Below the pieces are notes generated by a model. That model was not told the DNA's origin and did no database searches. It saw only the letters and a program-made list of their open reading frames with translations. Made by a program: the position numbers and the translations under genes. DNA of 64,000 nt, taken from NCBI RefSeq assembly GCF_009729545.1, contig NZ_WFIY01000004.1, positions 1,462,001 to 1,526,000 on the forward strand, written 5' to 3'. The stretch comes from Acidianus infernus. GTDB taxonomy: Archaea > Thermoproteota > Thermoprotei_A > Sulfolobales > Sulfolobaceae. Below, in pieces: positions 8,310-18,575 of this stretch (the stretch's first letter is position 1; every line of letters starts with the position of its first letter).

Positions 8310-8848
8310 CAGTTATAGAAATACATTTTAACCTTTACGAGTTTAGGGACTCCATTTCAAAGTACACAATAGTTAGTGACGATGACTGGCAAATAATATC
8401 TGGAAAAGAAGGAAAATATATGACAAAAGAATTTGATACTTATGGTATCTTAATATATCCGATAGAAACTTCAGAGGACATAAAGTATGCATTCTCAAAT
8501 AAAATTGAGAAAATTGATAAATTCAGAGAAGCATTATATAAACCTAGATATTGGAGGGAGTTTATTACAATTATGATAGAAGGTAACAAGTTATATACTT
8601 CTCCAGATTTAGGTTTACAAACATTTAATGGTGTGGATCTTGTAAACGATATTGCGAGAAGCAAAGGAATAGAGTATGAAGATATAGACGATTACTTAAG
8701 AATTTCAATAGACCTCTCTAGGCCTTTAACTAAGGAATCGTTAAATGATGCCATGGAAAGGCTATCTAAGGCATTACTTCTATACTATAAAATTAAAGAA
8801 TATCAAGAGGATATAGCGTCAAAATTAGCTTCACAAATGTTATCTTAG
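8279..8848 (+). CDS. Conserved hypothetical protein (unrecognised)
   Basis: A soluble 189-residue alpha/beta protein rich in acidic and aromatic residues, with no motif I recognise. The ATG at 8279 is ~28 bp downstream of TTTTATA, fitting leaderless initiation. Its first ten codons coincide with a candidate C/D sRNA. It ends with a 9-bp tail-to-tail overlap with the minus-strand gene 8840-9250. Confidence 0.55.
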   Translation: MSYDERTTAEAVIEIHFNLYEFRDSISKYTIVSDDDWQIISGKEGKYMTKEFDTYGILIYPIETSEDIKYAFSNKIEKIDKFREALYKPRYWREFITIMIEGNKLYTSPDLGLQTFNGVDLVNDIARSKGIEYEDIDDYLRISIDLSRPLTKESLNDAMERLSKALLLYYKIKEYQEDIASKLASQMLS

Positions 8849-9250
8849 TTTCAAATACATAGAGATCAGAATTCCTGAAATAAATATAATACCGCCTATT
8901 ATAATTATAGGAAAAATAATGATATAGAGAAGTCGTGGCAATAGTATTGTTTTTTCATTTAAATTGACAGAGCAAGACGAATTATTTACTATACTAACCT
9001 TACCTTGAAGATTAATTACTTTACAGCCTATTGTATAGATATTATTTCCATGAATACTAACTCCGTTTCCTTGAAAAACTACTATACTATTTGAATTAAA
9101 GCTTGTTACTAAAGTGCCATGAGGAGGTATAATGAGCTCTTGAGATGAAGAATTTACTTGAAGTAGAATATCGCCCAAAATTATACTGGAAAGTAACATA
9201 ATAATACCTGCTAAAATCATTAGTCTACTCAATCTATCTAATCTTATCAC
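8840..9250 (-). CDS. Small membrane protein with two terminal TM segments and an extracytoplasmic loop
   Basis: 136 residues. An N-terminal hydrophobic helix (residues ~10-30) and a C-terminal helix (~108-132) flank an ~75-residue beta-rich loop with N-glycosylation sequons and two cysteines. A TATA-like acttataaatt lies 18-28 bp upstream (9268-9278). No family recognised. Confidence 0.55.
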   Translation of the reverse strand: MIRLDRLSRLMILAGIIMLLSSIILGDILLQVNSSSQELIIPPHGTLVTSFNSNSIVVFQGNGVSIHGNNIYTIGCKVINLQGKVSIVNNSSCSVNLNEKTILLPRLLYIIIFPIIIIGGIIFISGILISMYLKLR

Positions 9251-9360
9251 ATTTTAATTTCACACTTATAAATTATAAATGTTATGAATACTTCTCTTTT
9301 ATATCAATTAATATTTGACAATAAGCGATTATTTTATAAAATTTCCTACGTATTTTACTT

Positions 9361-10416
9361 GTGCTATGGCTAGTATTTACGTCTGGTAAATGCAATCTAA
9401 AGTGCGATTATTGTGGTGGATCTTTTCCTAAAGATGTTGTTCCTTGGAATGTTAAATACGACATTAATAAACTAAAGAGTTTAATTGAGAGAGATCCAGA
9501 AGCCACGGTTATATTCTATGGCGGTGAGCCTTTATCTAATCCCAAATTTATTATGAAATTCTTGGATTACATAAAAGCAAAAAGATATGGAATACAAACA
9601 AACGGTACGCTTATTAAGCTTCTTCCAGAAAATTACTGGAAGAAAATTAACGTTGCGCTACTATCGATAGATGGAAGAAAGGAAATAACGGAAAAGCACA
9701 GAGGTAAATATATTTACGATATTGTAGTTAAAAACGCTAGATATCTTAAATCACTAGGGATAGAAACTATTGCAAGAATGACCGTAACGCAAGATTCTGA
9801 CATATTTGAAGAAGTAACTCACTTATTAAGGTTGGGAATATTTGATAAAATACATTGGCAGCTGAATGTAATATGGAGTGATAAATGGAACGTTGAGAAA
9901 TGGGCTAAAGAATCCTATTTACCTGGAATAAAAAAATTGGTAGATCTATTTCTGGAAGAATTAAAAAAAGGGAAAGTAATAAAAATTATTCCGATTCTTG
10001 GCGTATTAAGCGCTTATTTCTTTGGCGGATATAAAGGATCTCCTTGCGGAGCAGGATATAAATCCGTTGCTATTACTACTGATGGGAGAATACTATCTTG
10101 TCCAATCGCTGTTTGGGAAAATTGGGCCGTTTTAGGAAATGTTAACTCAGGATTTAGACTTCTTGAAGATCCTCTACCAGAAATATGCAAAAAGTGCGAA
10201 TTTAAAGAATACTGTGGAGGAAGATGCTTATATTCCATGAAGGAAAACTACTGGGGAGAAGAAGGATTTAAAGAAGTTGATGAAATAACTAAAGAATATT
10301 TAAAAACTGTATTGTCAATAATTCCAACAATAAAGGAATTAATAGAACAAGGAATAATAAAACTTAGTGACTTGAAATACGATCCTACGCTAGATTCTAC
10401 TGAAGTAATACCGTGA
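9361..10416 (+). CDS. Radical SAM / SPASM-domain protein, putative peptide-modifying enzyme
   Basis: The GTG at 9361 follows a strong TATA (ttttataaaa, 9332-9341) with leaderless spacing. Cys11, Cys15 and Cys18 form CxxxCxxC for the SAM-binding [4Fe-4S] cluster, and YGGEPL is the GGE SAM-binding motif. The C-terminal half has a SPASM-type cysteine array (SPCGAG, SCPIA, CKKCEFKEYCGGRC) for auxiliary clusters. At 351 residues it resembles the AF0577-type family of unassigned peptide/protein-modifying enzymes. No precursor peptide is evident. The next gene, a PLD-like membrane protein, starts 4 bp before its stop. Confidence 0.85.
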   Translation: MLWLVFTSGKCNLKCDYCGGSFPKDVVPWNVKYDINKLKSLIERDPEATVIFYGGEPLSNPKFIMKFLDYIKAKRYGIQTNGTLIKLLPENYWKKINVALLSIDGRKEITEKHRGKYIYDIVVKNARYLKSLGIETIARMTVTQDSDIFEEVTHLLRLGIFDKIHWQLNVIWSDKWNVEKWAKESYLPGIKKLVDLFLEELKKGKVIKIIPILGVLSAYFFGGYKGSPCGAGYKSVAITTDGRILSCPIAVWENWAVLGNVNSGFRLLEDPLPEICKKCEFKEYCGGRCLYSMKENYWGEEGFKEVDEITKEYLKTVLSIIPTIKELIEQGIIKLSDLKYDPTLDSTEVIP

Positions 10417-11105
10417 CAAATATGAAAATTGAATATGCAAAAAATATATTTCCAAAGATTATGGAATTATTAAATAGAGCTACAGATGAAATAACTATAG
10501 CTACTGGCGGATTTTCTGAAGATTTTATAGAAGCAATAATAAATAGAGCTGCAAGCGGAGTACAAACTACAATAATTACATCTGATAAGAACTGGGCTAG
10601 ATGGCTCGCGAATCAAAAAATTAGTTATAAGAAGGATGAAGAAAATAAGATAAAAAAGAGTTATTTAAGATTAAGGGATAAAATTATTATTTATTCGAGA
10701 TTAAGATATATTATACTTATAATTTCAATATCCATTCTCATAGTTCTCCTTATTAGAAACACAATTCATTCGTTAGTTACTTTAATATCATCCATAATTA
10801 TTATAATAATTAATATAATACAGTTCATATATATAAGAAATATGATAAAGGTAGAGGAAAGTAAACTTAATATGCTTAATATTGAGGTTCAAAAAACTCT
10901 AGATGAATTGACATCAACTAGAAATATTCTAGCAAAAAAACTTAATATTATAGAAAGTAATGCATTAAGTTTTAGCATCGTAATAATAGACAATAAATCG
11001 TTACTTTTATCATGCAATTTAAATTCAAAGAATTCATCTGATATCATTATATATGACGAAATTCAAAAAAACGATGCAATAAAACTCATATCGTATATAA
11101 CAAAT

Positions 11106-11120
<15 letters not shown>
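10413..11120 (+). CDS. Membrane protein with a degenerate phospholipase-D-like domain
   Basis: It starts at GTG 10413 within the stop of the radical SAM gene (GTGA overlap), with an alternative ATG at 10422. The N-terminal ~60 residues (IMELLNRATDEITIATGG...AASGVQTTIITSDKNWARWL) look like the first half of a PLD fold, and SFSIVIIDNKSLLLSCN near the end looks like the strand usually bearing the second motif, but neither HxK is present. Between them are two TM helices (~95-145) and a coiled coil. The catalytic residues being absent suggests a binding or regulatory role. Confidence 0.6.
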
Positions 11121-13448
<2,328 letters not shown>

Positions 13449-13505
13449 AATCTAAATCTTTTAGGGTATAATTAAAAACTTGCTTTAGGGTAATAGAGAG
13501 CGATA

Positions 13506-14339
13506 TTACTCTGAAAACTTACTGTAATTACTTACAAAGACAATATTACATTTAGCAGTCTTTAAATACTCGTTAAGAAGAGTTTTTCCTTCATTGCTTA
13601 GATGAGCTTCTACATCTTCAATAATAAGTACATCATTGCTTGTAGTATTCAATAAAAAATACTTTAGTGCAAATAAACTGAGTAATTCAGAGGAGGAATT
13701 ATATGCTGGCTGATCATCAATAAAAAGACCTTCATTGTTTACAACAATCTGATGCCCTAAAATTTCATCCTTATATCCAGGATTTATAGAGATTGAATTA
13801 ATGAACTCAGCAGCAATACCCATACTTCTAGGAATACCAGAAATTCCCTCAGATTGAAATACAACAAACTTATAAAATGATGCTAGAAAACCGTCTCTAG
13901 CAGAAGGTAAAATAAAAGGCCTTTTTCGCTCTATATGATTAAAATAGAATGAATCAAGTAAAATGGCTCCCTTTAAATCGTTTGTTATTCCCTCTGGAAC
14001 CTTAAGTAAACTAGAAGATAAACTTATTTTATTGCCGTCAATTTTACCTTTAATATTAAATATTTCACTCTCAATCTCAAAATTGATATAAAACTTTATT
14101 CTTCCTTCAGTAAGCATTAAAGAGATCATACTAGACAAAGTCTCATCAAATGCCCTTTTCCAAGAATCTAAAGGATCCTTAAAGTCATTCACTTTACCAT
14201 AAAGTCTTGGCATAGAATATATAGCTTTTTGGATAAAATAAAATACCCTACCTGCTTCATAAGCATTACTACCATAAATATTGCCATTAAAATTGTTTAT
14301 AACATACGTCTCATCGTCCTTAAATATTCTTACGATCAT
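13506..14339 (-). CDS. SMC/AAA-15-like ATPase relative lacking a Walker A motif
   Basis: 277 residues. The C-terminal third reads SSSELLSLFALKYFLL (ABC/SMC-like signature) then NDVLIIEDVEAHLSNEG (Walker B and D-loop, normally IIDEPEAHLHP) and NIVFVSNYSKF (switch strand), as in OLD/AAA-15 type ATPases. The expected N-terminal P-loop is replaced by NGNIYGSNAYEAG, with no GKS/T. It is therefore probably a non-hydrolysing homologue, or needs a partner. The neighbour on the 5' side is an IS605 relic. Confidence 0.5.
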   Translation of the reverse strand: MIVRIFKDDETYVINNFNGNIYGSNAYEAGRVFYFIQKAIYSMPRLYGKVNDFKDPLDSWKRAFDETLSSMISLMLTEGRIKFYINFEIESEIFNIKGKIDGNKISLSSSLLKVPEGITNDLKGAILLDSFYFNHIERKRPFILPSARDGFLASFYKFVVFQSEGISGIPRSMGIAAEFINSISINPGYKDEILGHQIVVNNEGLFIDDQPAYNSSSELLSLFALKYFLLNTTSNDVLIIEDVEAHLSNEGKTLLNEYLKTAKCNIVFVSNYSKFSE

Positions 14340-14429
14340 AGTTTAAGTTATTATTTAAGCTAATTAAAATAGATTGTAAGGAATTCTTACTTATTTATGA
14401 CGTGCATTATATGCATTAATCTTTAATAG

Positions 14430-14628
14430 TTGCTCAACTGACTTCCTCCCCGCCCTGGAAGTGTTCCCTCCCAAGGGGCTCATAGTTACCACCATCGACT
14501 CGGGTGGTCCAGAGACCACCATTTGAGGGGACTTTCATGCTGTTTGCCCTTCACTCGAGCTGTGGAGGTGCGTCATTAACGTCTTGGGCTATCCATCCCC
14601 TTTCCTCCCCCTTAACCTCCTTTTTGTA
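14430..14628 (-). mobile_element. IS200/IS605-family relic (right end, omega-RNA-like region)
   Basis: A GC-rich island in an otherwise AT-rich gap. Read on the minus strand it contains the perfect hairpin GGTGGTC-tctg-GACCACC (14503-14520), then gggagggaacacttcc and ggcggggaggaagtca, ending near gttgagcaac. This arrangement resembles tnpB 3' ends and right ends of Sulfolobales IS605 elements. No tnpA and no full tnpB remain. The outer boundary (~14628) is approximate. Confidence 0.55.
14434..14538 (-). pseudogene. Remnant of a TnpB C-terminus
   Basis: A 34-codon frame (ATG at 14538, TGA at 14434) ends ...PLGREHFQGGEEVS, the Gly/Glu-rich ending recalled from Sulfolobales TnpB proteins, where the last codons overlap the element's right end. 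An in-frame stop lies four codons upstream of the ATG, so it is a fragment and not a functional guide nuclease. Confidence 0.45.
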
Positions 14629-14705
14629 AGCTTTTTGCATACATATGGGTAAGAAAAGTTAAATAAATTAAAATTTTATACATTTTCTATTCATTAAAAC
14701 TAAGG

Positions 14706-14713
14706 TTTATATA
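14706..14713 (+). promoter_or_regulatory. TATA box of the Fe-S membrane protein gene
   Basis: TTTATATA centred 26 bp before the ATG at 14736, with no ribosome-binding site between, indicates a leaderless transcript. Confidence 0.65.
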
Positions 14714-14735
14714 GTATATGAATTGAAATTATCAT

Positions 14736-16712
14736 ATGAATTATCTACAATTGGCAATCCTTGTGTATATAATTGGAATGATGACTGCAGACTTTATAAT
14801 ACTGTACTACTTGCTAAGAAGGCCAATAGTAAATAAGAAGGCTATATTCTTCGTAAGCTCAGTATTACTTTACATGTCAGTAGAAGCTGTAGATATTAGT
14901 TATATTTTGTTCTCACACGGGAGTATAATAATAGAACCAGTATCCTTAATTATTGCTTCAATACCCATAATACTCTCTACTATGATGAAGAATTCAATAA
15001 CCAGATGGAGAGAAGATAAGACTTCTGCTTTAACTTTAGCTTTAACCATAGTTGCTGACGAAATTGCGATGGGTTACGCATATTCCGAAGCTTTTGGACC
15101 TCATATAAATCCTTTAATTGACTCAGTGAGTAACATAGCCTTCGGAGTTATGATGTTGGCAGATTCAATATTCTTCTTAGCTCTATCTCCAAGAAAAATC
15201 GAGGAATTAGCATTATTTACATTTGCGTCCTCGATGGCTTTCATGCCTAACATCTTCTTTACGTTCTCTGCGTACACAGAACTAGTAGGATCCTTAATTG
15301 CTTCGATAATTATGATAGTTAATATAATAACATTATATCTAATCGAATCAAGAAAATTAACATTCAACGCACAGTTACTATCAATATCATTAGGATTTTT
15401 TGATTTTGTAATGATGCTTAGTTTATCAATATATGCAACATCTAAAGACCTTTATACAATTTCTTTAACAATGATTGCTTCCATGGTATGGTACTTTACT
15501 TTAGTACTTTATAGATTTAAAGATGTAAAAATAAAACTAGGTTTAAAATATCCACTAGTATTTGTAATATTTATTAATTTTGCTGAATTAACTATGGGAT
15601 TTGGAGAAAGCGTATTAGGATTCAGAATAACCAACAATTTATGGATGCCTAGTATGATGAGCATGCATAGTAAATCAATGGATCCTATGCATATGCATAT
15701 GCTAATGTGGAGTCCTACATCTAATCCGTGGTGGTGGATATTTCCTACAGATCCTTGGAGCATGACTTCCATGGCTTATAAGCAAGCAATGATGGCTACT
15801 CATAATATTCTATTTGCAGGATTCTGGGCATCGTACATGCTAATAATGATGACCACTATGATGCCATTCTATGTGGTTATGATGGGTGCAGAAATGAGCT
15901 ATTTGGTATATGAGAGATTTAAAACAGCTAAGAATTCTAATGTTAAAAGTTGGGCAGTAGCCATACTTGTGGGAATTCCATTATTTGTATGGTTACTTCC
16001 TTATTACACTCAAACGTATATCTTCGGAATGAGTGGAATGCTTTCTCATATTAATCCAGAATTTGCTCCTACATTACTATCTTTAACACTATCTTTAGTA
16101 GCCATAGCTCTAGCATCAACGCTTTTTGGGAGGAGAGCCTACTGCAACTTAGTATGCATGTCAGCACATATGTGGACTAATATATATTATGATCAATTTA
16201 AACCAAAAAAATCTAGTAAAATTTGGGAATACATTAGATGGATAAGTTTGAGCATAATGATAATAGTATTCACTTATGTTTTTCTAATATATCTAGGAAT
16301 TGCAAAGAATCCTTCAATAGGAACTTTACAGATACCTTTACTAGACTTTTATGGAATGTTCACACTTAATTATGTATGGTGGTTCTTCTTCTTCCTAACA
16401 CCAGTATTCGGGACTTATTCATGTGCAAGACAGGGTTGGTGCGGATTCGGAAATTTTGTTGGTTTATTTAATAAAATTCTCTTTAAGATAAAGGCAGATT
16501 CAGTAGATACTTGCAAAAGTTGTAAAACTGTACAGTGTGAAAGCGCTTGCCCGGTTAAAATACCTATAAGAACTGACGTATTATCTAAAGGATATACTAA
16601 TAGGATTTCATGTGTAGGTTGCGGAGATTGTGTAGAAGCTTGTCCTTACAATAATCTGGAAATTATAGATATAAGGAACGCATTTAGATCAGAGAAAGCC
16701 AGGACATCATAA
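14736..16712 (+). CDS. Polytopic membrane protein with C-terminal 2x[4Fe-4S] ferredoxin domain (NapH/NosR-like) and Met/His-rich loop
   Basis: 658 residues with about a dozen TM helices. A loop near residues 300-330 is strikingly rich in Met and His (MPSMMSMHS...DPMHMHMLMW), a composition associated with copper binding. The last third resembles the NapH/NosR/CcoG group: FGRRAYCNLVC, CARQGWCG, then two ferredoxin clusters, CKSCKTVQCESACP (~593-606) and CVGCGDCVEACP (~626-637). It is probably an electron-transfer protein linking the quinone pool or cytoplasm to an exofacial metal centre. The partner is unknown. Its last codons are antisense to a C/D sRNA. Confidence 0.75.
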   Translation: MNYLQLAILVYIIGMMTADFIILYYLLRRPIVNKKAIFFVSSVLLYMSVEAVDISYILFSHGSIIIEPVSLIIASIPIILSTMMKNSITRWREDKTSALTLALTIVADEIAMGYAYSEAFGPHINPLIDSVSNIAFGVMMLADSIFFLALSPRKIEELALFTFASSMAFMPNIFFTFSAYTELVGSLIASIIMIVNIITLYLIESRKLTFNAQLLSISLGFFDFVMMLSLSIYATSKDLYTISLTMIASMVWYFTLVLYRFKDVKIKLGLKYPLVFVIFINFAELTMGFGESVLGFRITNNLWMPSMMSMHSKSMDPMHMHMLMWSPTSNPWWWIFPTDPWSMTSMAYKQAMMATHNILFAGFWASYMLIMMTTMMPFYVVMMGAEMSYLVYERFKTAKNSNVKSWAVAILVGIPLFVWLLPYYTQTYIFGMSGMLSHINPEFAPTLLSLTLSLVAIALASTLFGRRAYCNLVCMSAHMWTNIYYDQFKPKKSSKIWEYIRWISLSIMIIVFTYVFLIYLGIAKNPSIGTLQIPLLDFYGMFTLNYVWWFFFFLTPVFGTYSCARQGWCGFGNFVGLFNKILFKIKADSVDTCKSCKTVQCESACPVKIPIRTDVLSKGYTNRISCVGCGDCVEACPYNNLEIIDIRNAFRSEKARTS

Positions 16713-16738
16713 ATCAGCCCTTGTAAGGTTCATCATTC
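16687..16738 (-). ncRNA. Box C/D guide sRNA, antisense to the 3' end of the Fe-S membrane protein gene
   Basis: On the minus strand: C ATGATGA (16730-16736), guide accttacaaggg (12 nt), D' CTGA (16714-16717), spacer ttt, C' ATGATGT (16704-16710, one mismatch), guide cctggctttct (11 nt), D CTGA (16689-16692). Three of four boxes are perfect and the 12-3-11 spacing is canonical, making this the best sRNA in the window. It covers the stop codon of the opposite gene. Targets were not assigned. Confidence 0.75.
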
Positions 16739-16767
16739 TTAATATTCAAGTTTTACCATTTTTTCTT

Positions 16768-17127
16768 ATGATCTACTTTGATTTAAACACTGCTAATTCT
16801 TTACTCCCTTGGATAAAGGAAAAGATAAAAGAACTTAGACAGACCAGACTACAAATTGAAGAAGCATTAGTCAAAGGAGAGAAAGAGGCACTAAGTGAAG
16901 GTGCTAAAAAGATAGATAAGATAATTAAGGAAATAACGTCCCAGGGAATAATAATAAGAGACCCGGATTTAGGAATACTTGATTTTCCTGCTGTAATAAA
17001 TGGAAGGCCTGCTTACCTATGTTGGAAAGATGGAGAAGAAAAGATAAGTTTTTGGCACTACGTAGAAGAGGGATTTGCTGGAAGGAAGAAAATAACTGGA
17101 AAAGAGGACATTTTAAGCTATACTTAA
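16768..17127 (+). CDS. DUF2203 family protein
   Basis: 119 residues. An N-terminal antiparallel coiled coil (LLPWIKEKIKELRQTRLQIEEAL) is followed by the diagnostic block GIIIRDPDLGILDFPA...RPAYLCWKDGEEKISFWHYVEEGFAGRK. Soluble and of unknown function, though widespread in archaea and some bacteria. It stands alone on the plus strand between the Fe-S membrane protein and the rhodanese. Confidence 0.85.
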   Translation: MIYFDLNTANSLLPWIKEKIKELRQTRLQIEEALVKGEKEALSEGAKKIDKIIKEITSQGIIIRDPDLGILDFPAVINGRPAYLCWKDGEEKISFWHYVEEGFAGRKKITGKEDILSYT

Positions 17128-17226
17128 TTAAAAATAAATAATTTTATAATTTCTTAATATTCTTGAAAAACTTATAACACTAGTATTAAAAGAAAGATAT
17201 TTAAGTATAATAACCATTTTTACCCT

Positions 17227-17628
17227 ATGCAAGTCGTAGAACAATACACTACTCCATATTATAAACATATTCTTAGCTTACCTCCTTCTTCCGTAAGAAA
17301 ATTATGGAAACAAAATAAGATAACTCTGATAGACGTAAGAACACCAGAGGAATATGAAGACCATCATATACCTGGCGCAATACTAATACCTTTAGATTAT
17401 CTTGAAGTTCTATCAAAATTCCTACCAGACAATGACGTTGCAGTAATATGCGAGCATGGAAATAGAGCATTTTACGCAACTTATGGAATGCCTCATATAT
17501 ACAAAAAGAAAGCTATCCATATGCAATATGGAATGGCAGGATGGATGGCAATGGGCTATGAAGTTGAGAGCGGAATGGATGAGAACGGTAAAAAATGGAT
17601 GAAATTACTAGATTCTATTGAAAGTTAG
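17227..17628 (+). CDS. Single-domain rhodanese-like sulfurtransferase
   Basis: 133 residues. LIDVRTPEEYEDHHIPGA is the CDC25/rhodanese entry motif, and CEHGNRA carries the active-site Cys (~residue 77) that forms the persulfide. GMAGWMAMGYEVE closes the fold. There is an unusual ~25-residue N-terminal extension (QYTTPYYKHILSLPPSSVRKLWKQNK). A TATA-like gatatttaag lies ~26-35 bp upstream. It probably moves sulfane sulfur in the cytosol, and the acceptor is unknown. Confidence 0.9.
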   Translation: MQVVEQYTTPYYKHILSLPPSSVRKLWKQNKITLIDVRTPEEYEDHHIPGAILIPLDYLEVLSKFLPDNDVAVICEHGNRAFYATYGMPHIYKKKAIHMQYGMAGWMAMGYEVESGMDENGKKWMKLLDSIES

Positions 17629-17754
17629 ACTTTTGTCTATAGGTTCTAATGGCAAGTATTTTTAAAATTATCTGCTAAGTGATACTTGATAGCCATGGAA
17701 TTAGAAGAATACTTAGTACTTGAAGCATTATCAATGTGAAGTTAAAATTTATTT

Positions 17755-18552
17755 TTATTTCTGTCCTATTTCTTGTTGTTTTACATAGCTTGCAGCAAAC
17801 GACGCTAGTGAAATTGTAGGGTATAATTCTTGACCTGCTGGGACCACTATTATTAATCCTCCTTTTTGTGAGATATCCGAAAGAGTCTCTAAGAATCTAA
17901 GTTGAAGAGCTGCTGGATTATTTTTATATGCTTGAGAAGCTTCAGCTAGTATTGTTGAAGCTTGTCTTTCTCCTTCACTTAAAATTACTCTAGCTCTTCT
18001 TTGTCTTTCAGCCTCAGCTTGTCTAGCCATTGCAGATAATAGATCCTGAGAAAGCTTTATGTCCCTCACTGTGACAGCGGTGACTTTTATTCCCCACGCT
18101 TCAGTATAATTATCTAATATCTCTTGCAATTTTTTGTTTATCTCTTCCCTCTTACTTAAGACTTCGTCTAGTTCCATTTGGCCTACAATATCTCTTAAGG
18201 AAGTTTGAGAAATATTTAAAACCGCAGATCTATAATCGTAAACCATTGAGACTGCCTTGATAGGATCTAGTACCTTGTAATATACTACCGCGTCTATAGA
18301 TATAGTTACGTTATCCTTAGTTATAATTGTTTGAGGAGGAATATCGACAGTAACTATTCTTAAATCAACTATTACTGGTCTATCGATGAAGGGAATTAGA
18401 AAAATTATACCTGGACCTTTTACTCCCAAAATTCTACCTAACCTTAAAACTACGGCTCTTTCCCATTCTTTAACTTGTCTTAATGACATTCCTACAAATA
18501 TTAAGATTATTATCAAAAGTAAAATTAAACCAATTATTAAACTTGTATCCAT
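17755..18552 (-). CDS. Slipin/stomatin (SPFH/Band 7) membrane protein
   Basis: 265 residues. An N-terminal membrane helix (~4-23) is followed by REWERAVVLRLGR-type SPFH entry, the PPQ..ITKDNVTISIDAVVYYKV core, and the long helical segment ending ARQAEAERQRRARVILSEGE with its Ala/Glu-rich coiled coil. SPFH proteins oligomerise into membrane scaffolds and in archaea pair with NfeD proteins and proteases. Next on the same strand upstream is a thermopsin-like gene, and a short NfeD gene diverges from that. Confidence 0.92.
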   Translation of the reverse strand: MDTSLIIGLILLLIIILIFVGMSLRQVKEWERAVVLRLGRILGVKGPGIIFLIPFIDRPVIVDLRIVTVDIPPQTIITKDNVTISIDAVVYYKVLDPIKAVSMVYDYRSAVLNISQTSLRDIVGQMELDEVLSKREEINKKLQEILDNYTEAWGIKVTAVTVRDIKLSQDLLSAMARQAEAERQRRARVILSEGERQASTILAEASQAYKNNPAALQLRFLETLSDISQKGGLIIVVPAGQELYPTISLASFAASYVKQQEIGQK

Positions 18553-18575
18553 ACCTTATATATTACTTTCAGAGT

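Noticed and set aside
14440..14628. tRNA or other structured RNA gene in the GC-rich gap
   Set aside because: No cloverleaf, TPsiC or anticodon arm can be drawn. The hairpins and the tail frame fit an IS605 right end better.
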